60,940 nucleotides of DNA from Caulochytrium protostelioides (Eukaryota; Chytridiomycota; Caulochytriomycetes; Caulochytriales; Caulochytriaceae): contig ML014225.1 of NCBI GenBank assembly GCA_003615045.1, forward strand, positions 1 through 60,940, in the 5' to 3' direction. The notes beneath the pieces are model-generated. The model was not told the origin of the DNA. It ran no database searches and worked only from the letters and a program-made list of their open reading frames with translations. Of this stretch, positions 31,780 to 40,676 are shown one piece after another (position 1 is the stretch's first letter; the number at the start of each line of letters is the position of its first letter). A program made the position numbers and the translations under genes.

Positions 31780-32703
31780 GTGGTGCACGCGCCGCCGCGG
31801 GCGAGGTCGCCGGCGTGCCCCTGCTGAGCGACCTTGGCGTGCTCACGCAGCAGACCACGACGCTCGCGCTGGGCGCCTGAGGCCGTTGCTACCATGGGCT
31901 CGGCTCATGGGCTCTCGCGGCTGTGGAGGTCTCGAGGCATTCTTGCGGTGGCGCCCGTGGCGGTCTTTTTTTTTCCACAACCGTGGTCTCCCTGGGCCGC
32001 GAGGGAGACGGGGTGGGAGCCGCCGCTCCTGCGCTGGCGGGACGACGTCGGCACGACGGCTCGTTCGCAGCAAGCATTGCTCCGCAGAAACAGATGCCGA
32101 TCCGATCTCTCGTCATCCACGATTGGGCTCGCCTTTTGTCGGTTGGTATCGATTGTGCTGCGCCGTCTGACCACGCCGACGATGGGCTGCTGTTGGCCTG
32201 CGATATGTACCACATGCCTCGTGCCGTGGTCTTCCCCAACGCTTGCTCTCGTGTCCTCGCGCTTTCGTGCTCTTTCTGAGGATCCTTCTTGTATGGCTAA
32301 ATCTTAAAATGCTCCTCATTCATTCTGGTTCTTTGGGCGGCGGTCTTTGCGTAGCGGCGAGCATCTTGCTGTCCCGCCCGCGCGCGGTGTTGCATAACAA
32401 GCGTGTGGCATGGTGTTCAATCACGGGGGAGAGGCTCTATCTCCTTCTCAGGATCGGGTCTTCCATGCTCCCGCCGCATTGGCCCGCCGTCCATGACGCC
32501 CAGGACCGCGCGCCCGCGCCCGCCGCCGGTGTCACGCCACTTTCGCGCGGCCATCGGCGGCCGACCTCGCAGCGCTCGCAAAGCCCGCGGCCACCGGCCA
32601 CCGGCCTACGAAGGCTCGGCGGCGTCCACGGGCCATCGACGGGTATGGCCTGACGCGCATGGCATGTCGCACGGGGCGGCCTGCACGGCCTGCTCCGGCC
32701 GCG

Positions 32704-32768
<65 letters not shown>

Positions 32769-33519
32769 GGTGGCGGTCGCCGAATCGGGGTTTCGATCAA
32801 AGCGCCCGTGTCGCCGCGCCGGCGACGCTCAGCCGCGAGCCGCGGCCTCGCGCCCGTGCTTGCGGCCCCGGATCCCTTCCCTCCGGCGCGGCCGCCGCCG
32901 CCGCCGCCGCCGACGGCAGGTACCGTCCCCACCACCACCACCATGTGCCGACCACACCGAAGGCGGGGGTCCGGTGGCGCAGACGAGCGTCCGACGCGTC
33001 CGTGCAGCATCGCCGCCATCGCCGCCATCGCCGGCGAGGCCCGCACGCGTCCTGCGGATCACGCCATGCGGCGGCTGCCGCGTCCGCCCGCCGCGTCGTC
33101 GGCCAGCGGAGTAAATCGCGCGTGTGGACGCAAGCACGCCGCCTGCGCTCTGCTGGAGAGGCTGACAGCGCCATCGGCGATCGGCAATCGCGCCGTGCAG
33201 ACGGTCTCCTGGCGACCGCCCGACCGAGCCGAGCCGAGCCGGCGTGGCGGAATCCATGAGTTCCGCCAGCATGGGCCGAGGCGGGCGCGGCGTTGCCCTT
33301 CAAAAGCCGACGGACATGGCGTCGGCTTCGCGCGCGCGTCGGGCCCGTTGGATCGGCGCTCGGCGCCATGACCCTTTCCGTCGGCGGGGAGCGGCCGCCG
33401 TCGTCCGCGGCGCCCACGGCGCCGTCGCTGTTCCGATACCGTGCTCGACGCCCCCCCGCCCGTTCCTATGCGTCCCATCGCACCCGCATCTGCATGTGAC
33501 ATCCCCCGATTGCCTTCTC
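31780..33519. other. long intergenic region between secreted genes A and C
   Basis: About 1.7 kb. The first 700 bases are relatively A/T-rich with a T-run (31967-31977). The rest is GC-rich and carries the hexamer repeat at 32700-32768. A small open frame at 31894-32307 starts with an ATG and a short hydrophobic segment, but I do not trust it. No recognised domain. Confidence 0.4.
32700..32768. repeat. (GTCGCC)n hexanucleotide repeat
   Basis: About eleven near-perfect GTCGCC/GCCGTC units in noncoding DNA. It is the same class of 6-base GC-rich repeat that recurs in coding regions across the window. Confidence 0.96.
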
Positions 33520-35691
33520 ATGGAGCATGAAGCTCCGCCCACCGCAGCGACCGCCGCCGTGCGGCATGGTCCGCGCCGCGGGCATCCGCGCCGTATCGAG
33601 AGCCCGACGGGTCGCTTCCGCCTCCGTCTACTCCTGCTGCCCCTGCTCTGGCTCGCCCTTGCCGGTTCCCATGCTGGGCTCCCGGCCGCCGAGGCCACGT
33701 CCATCCGCCGCGCCTGGTCGGCGCTCCGCGACCACTTGGGATGGGGGCGCTCCTGGCATCGAGCTGCCAAACCCAGCGCAGCCACGACGAGCGATGACCG
33801 CGCCGCGGCGCCGGACGCCGACGCCGATGCCGACAAGAAAAACGCCCGCAGGACGATGCGCTGGCGACACCGCGAGCCGCCGGCGCGCGCCCTAACTCCG
33901 ACGCCAGCCCCGGCCGCAGTCCTGATGCCGGCCTCAGCCCCGGCCGCAGCGCCAATGCCGCGAGCGCAGACGGCGCCTGCACCGCCCAGGGCACCGGCGC
34001 GATCGACCGCGCAGGGCGATGAGGCGCCGGCCGATTCGCCGGCGGTCTCGGTGGCGACGCTGGTGCCGTGGCTCGAAGTGGCGGACGCCCTGAAGGCCCT
34101 TCACGTAGCGGGAACCATCGCCCATCGCGACTATGTCGCCGGCGTCTCGGCGGTCCTCGCCGGCCGCACGCAGGCGATCGAAGCGCGGCTCGGCAGGGCG
34201 GTGGCCGTGCCGGCGTCCCCGCGCCTGCCGGACGGGCTGAGTGCCCGCGCCACGCGCGGGGTCGCCGGACCGCCCGGCCCGGCTCCGCAGGGGCTCGCCG
34301 ACCCCATGGTGCAGCGCGCGCTGTTCGCCGACACCCACGTGGCCATCGAGCCACCGGCCGGCGGCGCGGACATGGCCATGCCGCCCGAGATGCTGCTGGT
34401 CGGCTATCTGGCTTATCAGGCGATGTTTGTGCCGCCGGCCTCCCGGCCGGATCCGCCATGGCCGCTACCGGTCGAAAGGCTGGTCGCGCTCTGCCAGGAC
34501 GCGGCGGCTCCTGCGGTGGCTCCTCCAGCGGTCTCCCGGACGGCATCGACGGCGGCGTCGACAGCGGCCGCTCGCACCAGCACGCACGAGCGGGACGCAG
34601 GCGGCGGCGCGACAAATCACCCCCTGCTCATCGCGCAGATCGAGCTGCTGGCCCGTCATTACGAGGCCTTGCTGGCGCCGCTTCGCGCCGCCCTCCACCG
34701 CGACACGTTTCTTCGGGGCGATGTCGACGAGCGCCGGGAATTCTTCAAACGATGGTATTGGCTGATGGGCGACCGCTTGGCACCGCTGTTCGTCGGCGTG
34801 AAGGAGTCGGAACGCCAACGCTACAGCATCGACTTCTTCGATCAATACGTCCGCGCCCTCGGTGGGCCGGCGCCCGGCCAGGCCAAGGCGGTGCCGTTGC
34901 CGCTGCTCCCGGCGGTCGTGGCGGCCACGGACCGAGTGCTGAAAACGCTGGCGGAGCACGACCCGGCGTCCTTTAAGGAGCTGGAGCAGTGCCTCCGTCC
35001 TTTAGAGCGCGCCTCCGTGCGCGATGGCATCACGCAGCTCCTCCAAACCGTGGGCGGGCTACCCGCGACCATCGTGGTGCCCGAGGACCAGCGCCGCGCA
35101 TGCGGCGTGCAGCTCCGCAATGGGTTCCTCATCCAGTGGCTGCTCGTCAACAAGCGTCTGGAGCTCCAGCAGCCGCTCGACGCCGTCGCCGCCGAGCGAC
35201 TGCCGTCGGTGGCCAGCCTCCAGATGGTGTGGCCGGGGGCGCCGCTTCCGCCGGCGCAGCCCCTCGCGGGTCTGCGCCGCCACGGGCCGCTGGCCGACCG
35301 CGTGCTGGGGGCGGCCGAGACCCTGGCGGACGCTCCCGCCAAAGTCGGCGCCAAGGCCGCGGCGCAGTGGCGCGCGCTCAGGGGCTCGCCGCCGCCGGCG
35401 CCGTCGCTCGAAGCGTTTGCGGCCCAGTGCCGCCGCGCGATCCCGGCGCTGGCCACGCAGTTGCGGCCCGCCCCGGCCGCCGCCGCGCCCGCCGCGCCCG
35501 CCGAGGCCTTGTGGCGCCGCGTTTCTCGCCACGGCGTCGCTCGTCGCCGCACCTTCGCCGGAGACCCTGGCCGGCCCCCCGAAGGGCCCGCGCCGGCGCC
35601 CGCGCCCGCGCGCTGGTCGACGTCGGCCGTCGAGGACGCCCTTCATCGCGGAGCTTGGGCGGCCGCATCGCGGGTGGGACCGGTGCGGTGA
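33520..35691 (+). CDS. predicted secreted protein C, helical, unknown function
   Basis: Single exon, 723 residues from the ATG at 33520; the frame stays open upstream. A basic n-region (RRGHPRRIESPTGRFRLR) precedes the hydrophobic core LLLLPLLWLALAG and a plausible cleavage near GLPAAEA. A Pro/Ala repeat region follows (about 110-180). The rest, about 185-560, is helical and non-repetitive: LVPWLEVADALKALHVAGT, MLLVGYLAYQAMFVPP, RREFFKRWYWLMGDRLAPLF, LLQTVGGLPATIVVPEDQRR, NGFLIQWLLVNKRLELQ. The end is again Pro/Ala-rich. I recognise no family. The globular-looking middle, hydrophobic signal and position between genes A and B suggest an extracellular or lumenal protein. It does not share the duplicated promoter block of A and B. 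Confidence 0.62.
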   Translation: MEHEAPPTAATAAVRHGPRRGHPRRIESPTGRFRLRLLLLPLLWLALAGSHAGLPAAEATSIRRAWSALRDHLGWGRSWHRAAKPSAATTSDDRAAAPDADADADKKNARRTMRWRHREPPARALTPTPAPAAVLMPASAPAAAPMPRAQTAPAPPRAPARSTAQGDEAPADSPAVSVATLVPWLEVADALKALHVAGTIAHRDYVAGVSAVLAGRTQAIEARLGRAVAVPASPRLPDGLSARATRGVAGPPGPAPQGLADPMVQRALFADTHVAIEPPAGGADMAMPPEMLLVGYLAYQAMFVPPASRPDPPWPLPVERLVALCQDAAAPAVAPPAVSRTASTAASTAAARTSTHERDAGGGATNHPLLIAQIELLARHYEALLAPLRAALHRDTFLRGDVDERREFFKRWYWLMGDRLAPLFVGVKESERQRYSIDFFDQYVRALGGPAPGQAKAVPLPLLPAVVAATDRVLKTLAEHDPASFKELEQCLRPLERASVRDGITQLLQTVGGLPATIVVPEDQRRACGVQLRNGFLIQWLLVNKRLELQQPLDAVAAERLPSVASLQMVWPGAPLPPAQPLAGLRRHGPLADRVLGAAETLADAPAKVGAKAAAQWRALRGSPPPAPSLEAFAAQCRRAIPALATQLRPAPAAAAPAAPAEALWRRVSRHGVARRRTFAGDPGRPPEGPAPAPAPARWSTSAVEDALHRGAWAAASRVGPVR

Positions 35692-36310
35692 CTGCCCGCG
35701 CTGGCAGGCCGCACGACGCGGGGCCCACGGCCACCTCCCCGTCCCTCCCTGTCGGTCCAACGTCCGCTTAGAGTATGGGCACGTACCGGCGACCGAGCCC
35801 CATGGCAGCCGGGTTCGGTGGCCCCGACAGAAAGGAAGATCCCGGGCGCTCCGCCTGCAGCGCCGACGCCTACGCCAATGCGAGCGCCAGCGCCAGCACC
35901 ACCCAGGTCTCCCGGCGTTCACGCATGGAAACTTCGGCGGCCACGGCCACGTGTCGAGCCACATGGGTAGAGAGGAACGACGACGTCAGCAACCGCGATC
36001 TTCGAGACGGCAAATTGTACCCGTTGTTGTTGTGGCAGGAGGCCACTCGTGGCAGTAGGCGTTATTGTCGTGGGCGTCTCGCGGAGACGCTTGGTCTGAG
36101 AGGCTGTCTGCCGGATAAATAAGACAAAAATGTATATTGGAGACCCCGTGGCAATGAGAATCAGCAAGCAATGGAGCGTCGCCAAGGGCCTTCCCGTCTT
36201 CAGCGGACCTCCGATCCCGCCGGTCCACCAGCCACCAGGCGCCTGGCCACGGAGCGATCATGGCACGGTCATGCATAGGTGGCGGTCATGCATAGCTGGG
36301 TCGCGAAGAG
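35692..36310. other. intergenic region between secreted genes C and B
   Basis: About 620 bases with an A/T-richer patch around 36060-36170 that may be the 3' end of gene C. A proline-rich open segment (about 35790-35960) resembles the low-complexity mature parts of the neighbouring secreted proteins but has no start or signal, so I do not call it. Confidence 0.4.
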
Positions 36311-36523
36311 TATAGATACCGAGTTCCGGTCGCTGGCTCTTCCCGCTCATCGGATCCGACCCTGGCGCATAAGCGTCCAAGCAATGATTCAATGCATCGC
36401 CGCATCTCAAGTAAGCATCCGCATCCACCTTTTCCTAGTGCTTCTGTGCTCCTGTGCTCCGCTTCCCGCCTGCTTTCGTTGATATTTGCTTTTGCCACGC
36501 CTGCTGTCGTCGATCACGACAGA
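36311..36523 (+). promoter_or_regulatory. TATA promoter and 5' UTR of secreted gene B (duplicated block)
   Basis: TATAGATACCGAGTT starts at 36311, 213 bases before the conserved ATG. It aligns in order with the block before gene A, including AAGCGTCCAAGCA, GCTTCTGTGCT, GCTTCCCG and GCCTGCTGTCGTCGATCACGA. An upstream in-frame ATG at 36392 lies within it. Confidence 0.72.
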
Positions 36524-37522
36524 ATGCCGGCCATGGGCCAAGCGGCTCGTCGCGGCCATTGCGGTCGCCTGCGAGCCCCGCGCTCCGCTGCTCTGCTGCT
36601 CATCTTGCTCGTGGCATTGGTCTCGTGGTCTCCGTGCCCCGCGGCCGCACAATGGCCCCGACCTGAGCATGGGGTTGCTGCAGCCCCTCGCCGACCAACA
36701 GGCGACCACGGCCGCCTGGCTGCATCGAATGGAGGGCAGCTTCCCACCAGTTACGAGCCTCGAGCCCCAAGGGGTGATCTATCGCACAACATGAGTCCCT
36801 CGTTGCCGCTGCGTCCCGTCATACATCGAGGGGCATCGCCATATGTCCGCCATGAACGGCCGTTGCCCGTGCGAAATAACGGGTTAGGCATACATCAACC
36901 AGCTGGTGGCGACTGGTCCCAGTCATCAATGCACGGTCAACGTCAGAGGTATCCGTCCTCAGGGAAGCTGGGAGCCGATGTTCAACCGCCTCCACCTGCT
37001 TATTCTGCGGGTCGTGGGCAGCAGCAGCCACGGCCACCGCACCAACTATACGGAACCACACGTTCCCCGTATCGATTGCCGGGCAATGGCAACCATCCAT
37101 CAGGTCATACGGGCCCGTACTCATCACTACCGCAACAGCGACCGCAGCAGCCACCGCAGCAGCCGCAGCGGCAACAGCAACAGCACCCCCTGTATGAAGG
37201 ACAAGAGAGACCGCGGCCACATCGGCCGCAACCGCAGGATCGGACTCATGATGGCAGGCATCATCACCCCAATCCACACCCCCCAAAGATGTCCCTCAGC
37301 AGACGCTTTTGGAACCGCATCCGGGGGAAGTCACGTGGACACCACTATGTACCCTCCGACGATGTCTCATGGGCCATGGCCATGAATCAACCGGTGAACT
37401 CTGGGGGTGGGTCCCACGGAGGATCACACGGTGGTTCAGGCAGTGGGTCAGGCGGTGGGTCAGAGGATGGATTTGGCAAAGTGTTTTGTGAGATCATTGC
37501 CGGCGCCTTATGCTGTGCTTAG
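36524..37522 (+). CDS. secreted Pro/Gln/His/Gly-rich protein B (duplicated signal-peptide family)
   Basis: Single exon, 332 residues from the ATG conserved with gene A; starting at the in-frame ATG at 36392 gives 376. The signal peptide mirrors gene A: QAARRGHCGRLRAPR, core SAALLLILLVALVSW, and cleavage after PAAA. The mature region is disordered: Pro/His-rich, a Gln/Pro run (QQRPQQPPQQPQRQQQQ), then the motif RRFWNRIRGKSRG followed by YVP at about 258-276. That motif matches RFRNLRGRTRG near the end of gene A. A Gly/Ser/His stretch follows, and the C-terminus FCEIIAGALCCA has three cysteines. It has no known domain. Outside the signal block and the C-terminal motif, A and B are not alignable by eye. 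It is probably exported; target and role are unknown. Confidence 0.7.
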   Translation: MPAMGQAARRGHCGRLRAPRSAALLLILLVALVSWSPCPAAAQWPRPEHGVAAAPRRPTGDHGRLAASNGGQLPTSYEPRAPRGDLSHNMSPSLPLRPVIHRGASPYVRHERPLPVRNNGLGIHQPAGGDWSQSSMHGQRQRYPSSGKLGADVQPPPPAYSAGRGQQQPRPPHQLYGTTRSPYRLPGNGNHPSGHTGPYSSLPQQRPQQPPQQPQRQQQQHPLYEGQERPRPHRPQPQDRTHDGRHHHPNPHPPKMSLSRRFWNRIRGKSRGHHYVPSDDVSWAMAMNQPVNSGGGSHGGSHGGSGSGSGGGSEDGFGKVFCEIIAGALCCA

Positions 37523-37662
37523 GACGACATGCCATTTCATTTATGGCCCGCCGACCGCGACGCCTGCATTCAGCGCTCGTTGCTTCGCGTCTGAACGAAC
37601 CGCGTCTTTATGGCCACGATCATCACTGCTCATGGCGTCGTCCAACGGCAGCCTCGTCGTCG

Positions 37663-37734
<72 letters not shown>

Positions 37735-37976
37735 ACCGGTGACCATGACCGGCCAAGTGATGGCCTTCTTTATCCATTAAAACAAGTATGTCCACCGTCT
37801 TTCTTTGTTCGTCCAGGATGCGGGCCGACCGCGAAAGGGCGGCGTCGTGCGGTGCATTCGGGAGGGAGGGGGCGCAGCGTCCACTACGCACCACGTGCTA
37901 GCCACGGCCATGGCTGGCGACACGCCTCCGACGGCGACGGAGCGTACCGCCGGCTCTCCGCGAGCGCGATGCCGAC
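37523..37976. other. shared 3' region of secreted gene B and the ARM-like gene
   Basis: About 450 bases between convergent stop codons, occupied in part by the ATC/TCA microsatellite listed separately. No gene is seen. Confidence 0.5.
37657..37733. repeat. (ATC)n trinucleotide microsatellite
   Basis: About 25 perfect ATC units between the convergent gene B and ARM-like gene. It is the longest perfect triplet run in the window and lies in an A/T-richer setting than the GGC/GTC runs. Confidence 0.97.
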
Positions 37977-40538
37977 CTACGCCCTGTCGTCGTCGACGCG
38001 TGAACGGCGGTGCCGCGGCAGCACGAACCGCTGTGTGACGCCCATCACGCCAGCGACCGCGTCGCGGCGCACCAGCGCATCCGGAAGGCAGCCCACGCCA
38101 CAGACCCGCGCCGTCTGGCCGCAGCCGACCTGGCCCGCGGCTACCGCTGTGGTAAACACGTCCAGCGCGCGGCGCGTCAGGGGCCGCCGGCACGTCTGAC
38201 ACGCCCCGTGTCGGCGCAGGTGCGCCCGCAGCGCGCTCGGGAGGTGCCGGTCGAGGCGCTGCGGCCCGCCGGCGGCATAGGCTAGCTCGGCGAGCGGCGC
38301 AACGCCCAGCGCTTGTTGGTAGAAGATGTCGCATGCGCCATCCGCTGCGTCGGCGGCGACGGCGGCGTCGGCGGCGTCCAGGTTCGACGGGCGGGCGCCT
38401 GCCGCGGGACCTGCCACGTGAGTCGCCGTTGGCGGCGGCGGCGCTGCTCGTGTTGGTGAGGACGGCCGTGAGTGTGGCGGTGACGCCGATGGCGATGTCG
38501 ATGGCGATGGCGATGGCGATGCCGATGCCGATGCCGATGCCGATGGCGATGCCGATGCCGATGCCGATGCCGGTATCGATGCCGGTATCGACGCTGGTGC
38601 GGGCGACGGCGACGGCATCAGCCGACGGAGACAGATATAAGCCATCATGGCGAGGCTGCGAGGGGACTCGAGGCTGTGCACTATGTAGTGCAGCAGGGCC
38701 ATGATGCCGGATCGGATGATCTCGGGTCGGCAGGCGTCAAGCACCGCCGGGGTCTGGATGAGATGCAGGAGCAGCGAGACGGCAAAGAAGGTCGGCATCG
38801 GAGCAGCACGACGAGCGGGCCACGCGAGCTGCAACACGAATTCTGACTCACGCGGGGCTGGCGATGCCGATTCCGACGACGACGACGACGACACTAAGGC
38901 AGCGCCGTGGCCGGACCACAGCGTCGCACTGAGCACGGCGGCCACGGTGTGCATTCCGCCGCCGGCACAGAGCGCTTGAGCGGCCGACATGCCGTGAGTC
39001 ACGAGGTTCGCGAACGCGAACATGCCCGTCAAGCGGACATCGGGGTCGTCAGGCCACGCGGTGAGATGGGCGTTGATCCAGGCGACTGCAGCGGCGGCCT
39101 CTGTGGACCGGAGGGTGGACGCCACGGACGCCGTCGACACCGTGGGGGCCACGGCGTCGGCACGATGAACCAAGAGATGGGCCGCCGCAAACAGGGCGCA
39201 GGCGCTCAGACTGGGGCGGCGCAGGGGTACGGCCAGCACGTGGGCCCGCAGTGTGGACGCGGGAACGGCCGTGGGGATCCCAAGACCGGCGAGCGTGCCG
39301 AAGCTCTTGAGCAGGGGCTCGCAAAGGGGCGCGTCCGGCAGCGCGGCGGCGAACGCCGCGCACGCCACGGCCGAGAAATCGTGCTCCGGGATCGGCATGC
39401 GGGATGCGACGGCCAAGAGGCCGCGGAAGCCCTGCGTCAAGATTTCGGTGTCGGAGTCCGCATCCGCATCGTCCGCATCGACATCGGCGCCGGCGACCGT
39501 GCCGGCGCCCATGCCGGGGCCCGTGCCGGGACCGCCTCGGGGGGCGCCGCGGGCGCCCATGACGTCCAGCAGGGCGCGGCTGACGCCGGTGCGGACGAGC
39601 AGATCGGCCTGGATGATGCCGCAGGCCACGTTGGCGAGCGCGCAGATGGATTCGAGCACGGCGCCACCGCGGTCGCCGGCGCGCGCGCGGCGGAGGCGCG
39701 TCGTCAGCAGCACCAGGCAGGCCTCCTCGAGCGCCGGCGTGCACAGGAAGGCCGGCACGGCGAGGTTAGCCAGCATTGCGGCGCCGTGGCCGAAAACGGC
39801 GTCGGCTGTCGCGTGCGTCGCCAGAAAGTCGAGCAGAAAGGTGGCCGTGGCCGCGGCCGAGGCGGGCATGGCTGCGGCGACGGGCGACGGCGCCGTGAAC
39901 ACGGCGTGGGATCGCGAGAGCACCCGCAGCGTCTGGAAGGCCACACGAAGAAAGCGGACGGTCCGCGCGTCGGCGGCGACCTCCGCCGCGGGCCGCGCCT
40001 TCACGCGGCGCAAGGCCGTCACCACGGTCGCCACCAGCGCCGCTGCGGGGCCCTGCGCCGTGGCGCTCTCGATCGATGCGCGGCGCGCCACGTAGTCGGC
40101 GAGCGTCGCGTAGTTGCGGAGGAACGCGTCGAGGTACGCGGTCTCACCGATTGCATCAGCGTCGTGTGTCCCACCGGTGGGGCCACCGCCTCGAGCATCC
40201 TGCGGATCGGCGCCGTGCGCCGTCGGGAACGTGGCAGGGGAAGCGGGGTCGGACAGCGCATACAGACGCAGCAGCTCGTCCGTGACACGCGGCAGATCGA
40301 GCTGGGGATCGAAATCTTCCACGGCCCTGGCCACGGCATGCTGTGTTGGTGCCGCCGCCGCAGCGTCCGTGTGGCCGTCACGGTGGTTGTCAGCACGACC
40401 GCCGTCCTCGTCGAAGAGCCAGGCCAGCCCTTCGTTCAGATCGGTCACGTCGATGGCACTGTCGTGCCGCTTCGGGGTCCATGGTCGTCCAAGCAGCTCC
40501 TCATAGCGTGAGGCCGTCATGGCCGCCGTCGCCGCCAT
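37977..40538 (-). CDS. ARM-like helical repeat protein with C-terminal cysteine cluster
   Basis: Single exon, 853 residues from the ATG at 40538 (MAATAAMTASRYEELLGRPW). The frame is open upstream through a Ser-Ala hexamer repeat but no ATG is available there. Alternating helices resembling ARM/HEAT repeats run from about 110 to 640: AALVATVVTALRRVKARPA, LLDFLATHATADAVFGHG, ALEEACLVLLTTRLRRAR, ESICALANVACGIIQADLL, YICLRRLMPSP. A Ser/Ala/Pro linker (about 640-720) is built of GATGCC-type hexamers. The end has a compact cysteine pattern: HGACQTCRRP, then CGQTARVCGVGC (about 779-825), which could bind zinc. The sequence before it (LPSALRAHLRRH) recalls the C-terminal zinc module found behind LRRs in some fungal proteins; that comparison is from memory. 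I cannot assign a specific function. Confidence 0.68.
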   Translation of the reverse strand: MAATAAMTASRYEELLGRPWTPKRHDSAIDVTDLNEGLAWLFDEDGGRADNHRDGHTDAAAAAPTQHAVARAVEDFDPQLDLPRVTDELLRLYALSDPASPATFPTAHGADPQDARGGGPTGGTHDADAIGETAYLDAFLRNYATLADYVARRASIESATAQGPAAALVATVVTALRRVKARPAAEVAADARTVRFLRVAFQTLRVLSRSHAVFTAPSPVAAAMPASAAATATFLLDFLATHATADAVFGHGAAMLANLAVPAFLCTPALEEACLVLLTTRLRRARAGDRGGAVLESICALANVACGIIQADLLVRTGVSRALLDVMGARGAPRGGPGTGPGMGAGTVAGADVDADDADADSDTEILTQGFRGLLAVASRMPIPEHDFSAVACAAFAAALPDAPLCEPLLKSFGTLAGLGIPTAVPASTLRAHVLAVPLRRPSLSACALFAAAHLLVHRADAVAPTVSTASVASTLRSTEAAAAVAWINAHLTAWPDDPDVRLTGMFAFANLVTHGMSAAQALCAGGGMHTVAAVLSATLWSGHGAALVSSSSSSESASPAPRESEFVLQLAWPARRAAPMPTFFAVSLLLHLIQTPAVLDACRPEIIRSGIMALLHYIVHSLESPRSLAMMAYICLRRLMPSPSPAPASIPASIPASASASASPSASASASASPSPSPSTSPSASPPHSRPSSPTRAAPPPPTATHVAGPAAGARPSNLDAADAAVAADAADGACDIFYQQALGVAPLAELAYAAGGPQRLDRHLPSALRAHLRRHGACQTCRRPLTRRALDVFTTAVAAGQVGCGQTARVCGVGCLPDALVRRDAVAGVMGVTQRFVLPRHRRSRVDDDRA
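38495..38590. repeat. (GATGCC)n-type hexanucleotide repeat in ARM-like gene
   Basis: Degenerate hexamers (GATGCC, GATGGC, GGTATC) that encode the Ser-Ala/Pro linker of the ARM-like protein on the minus strand. Confidence 0.93.
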
Positions 40539-40587
40539 GTCGATCGTTGCCGATGCTGCTTGCGATTCTGCTTCCGATGGTGATACG

Positions 40588-40676
40588 GGAAATGCCGATG
40601 CCGATGCCGATGCCGATGCCGACGCCGATGCCGATGCTGATGCTGATGCCGATGCCGATGCTGATGCTGTTGATAT
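40588..40676. repeat. (GATGCC)n hexanucleotide repeat upstream of ARM-like gene
   Basis: About fourteen GATGCC/GATGCT units ending some 50 bases before the ARM-like start codon, so likely in its 5' UTR. The same unit is found inside the gene's coding region. Confidence 0.95.

Noticed and set aside
31894-32307. Possible small secreted protein after gene A
   Set aside because: It has an ATG and a short hydrophobic run but Ser/Arg-rich random-looking remainder and no similarity to A, B or C. Not enough to call.
32402-33371. Plus-strand frame of 322 codons between secreted genes A and C
   Set aside because: It is dominated by the GTCGCC repeat (poly-Arg) and Arg/Pro shadow translation, with no signal peptide or domain.
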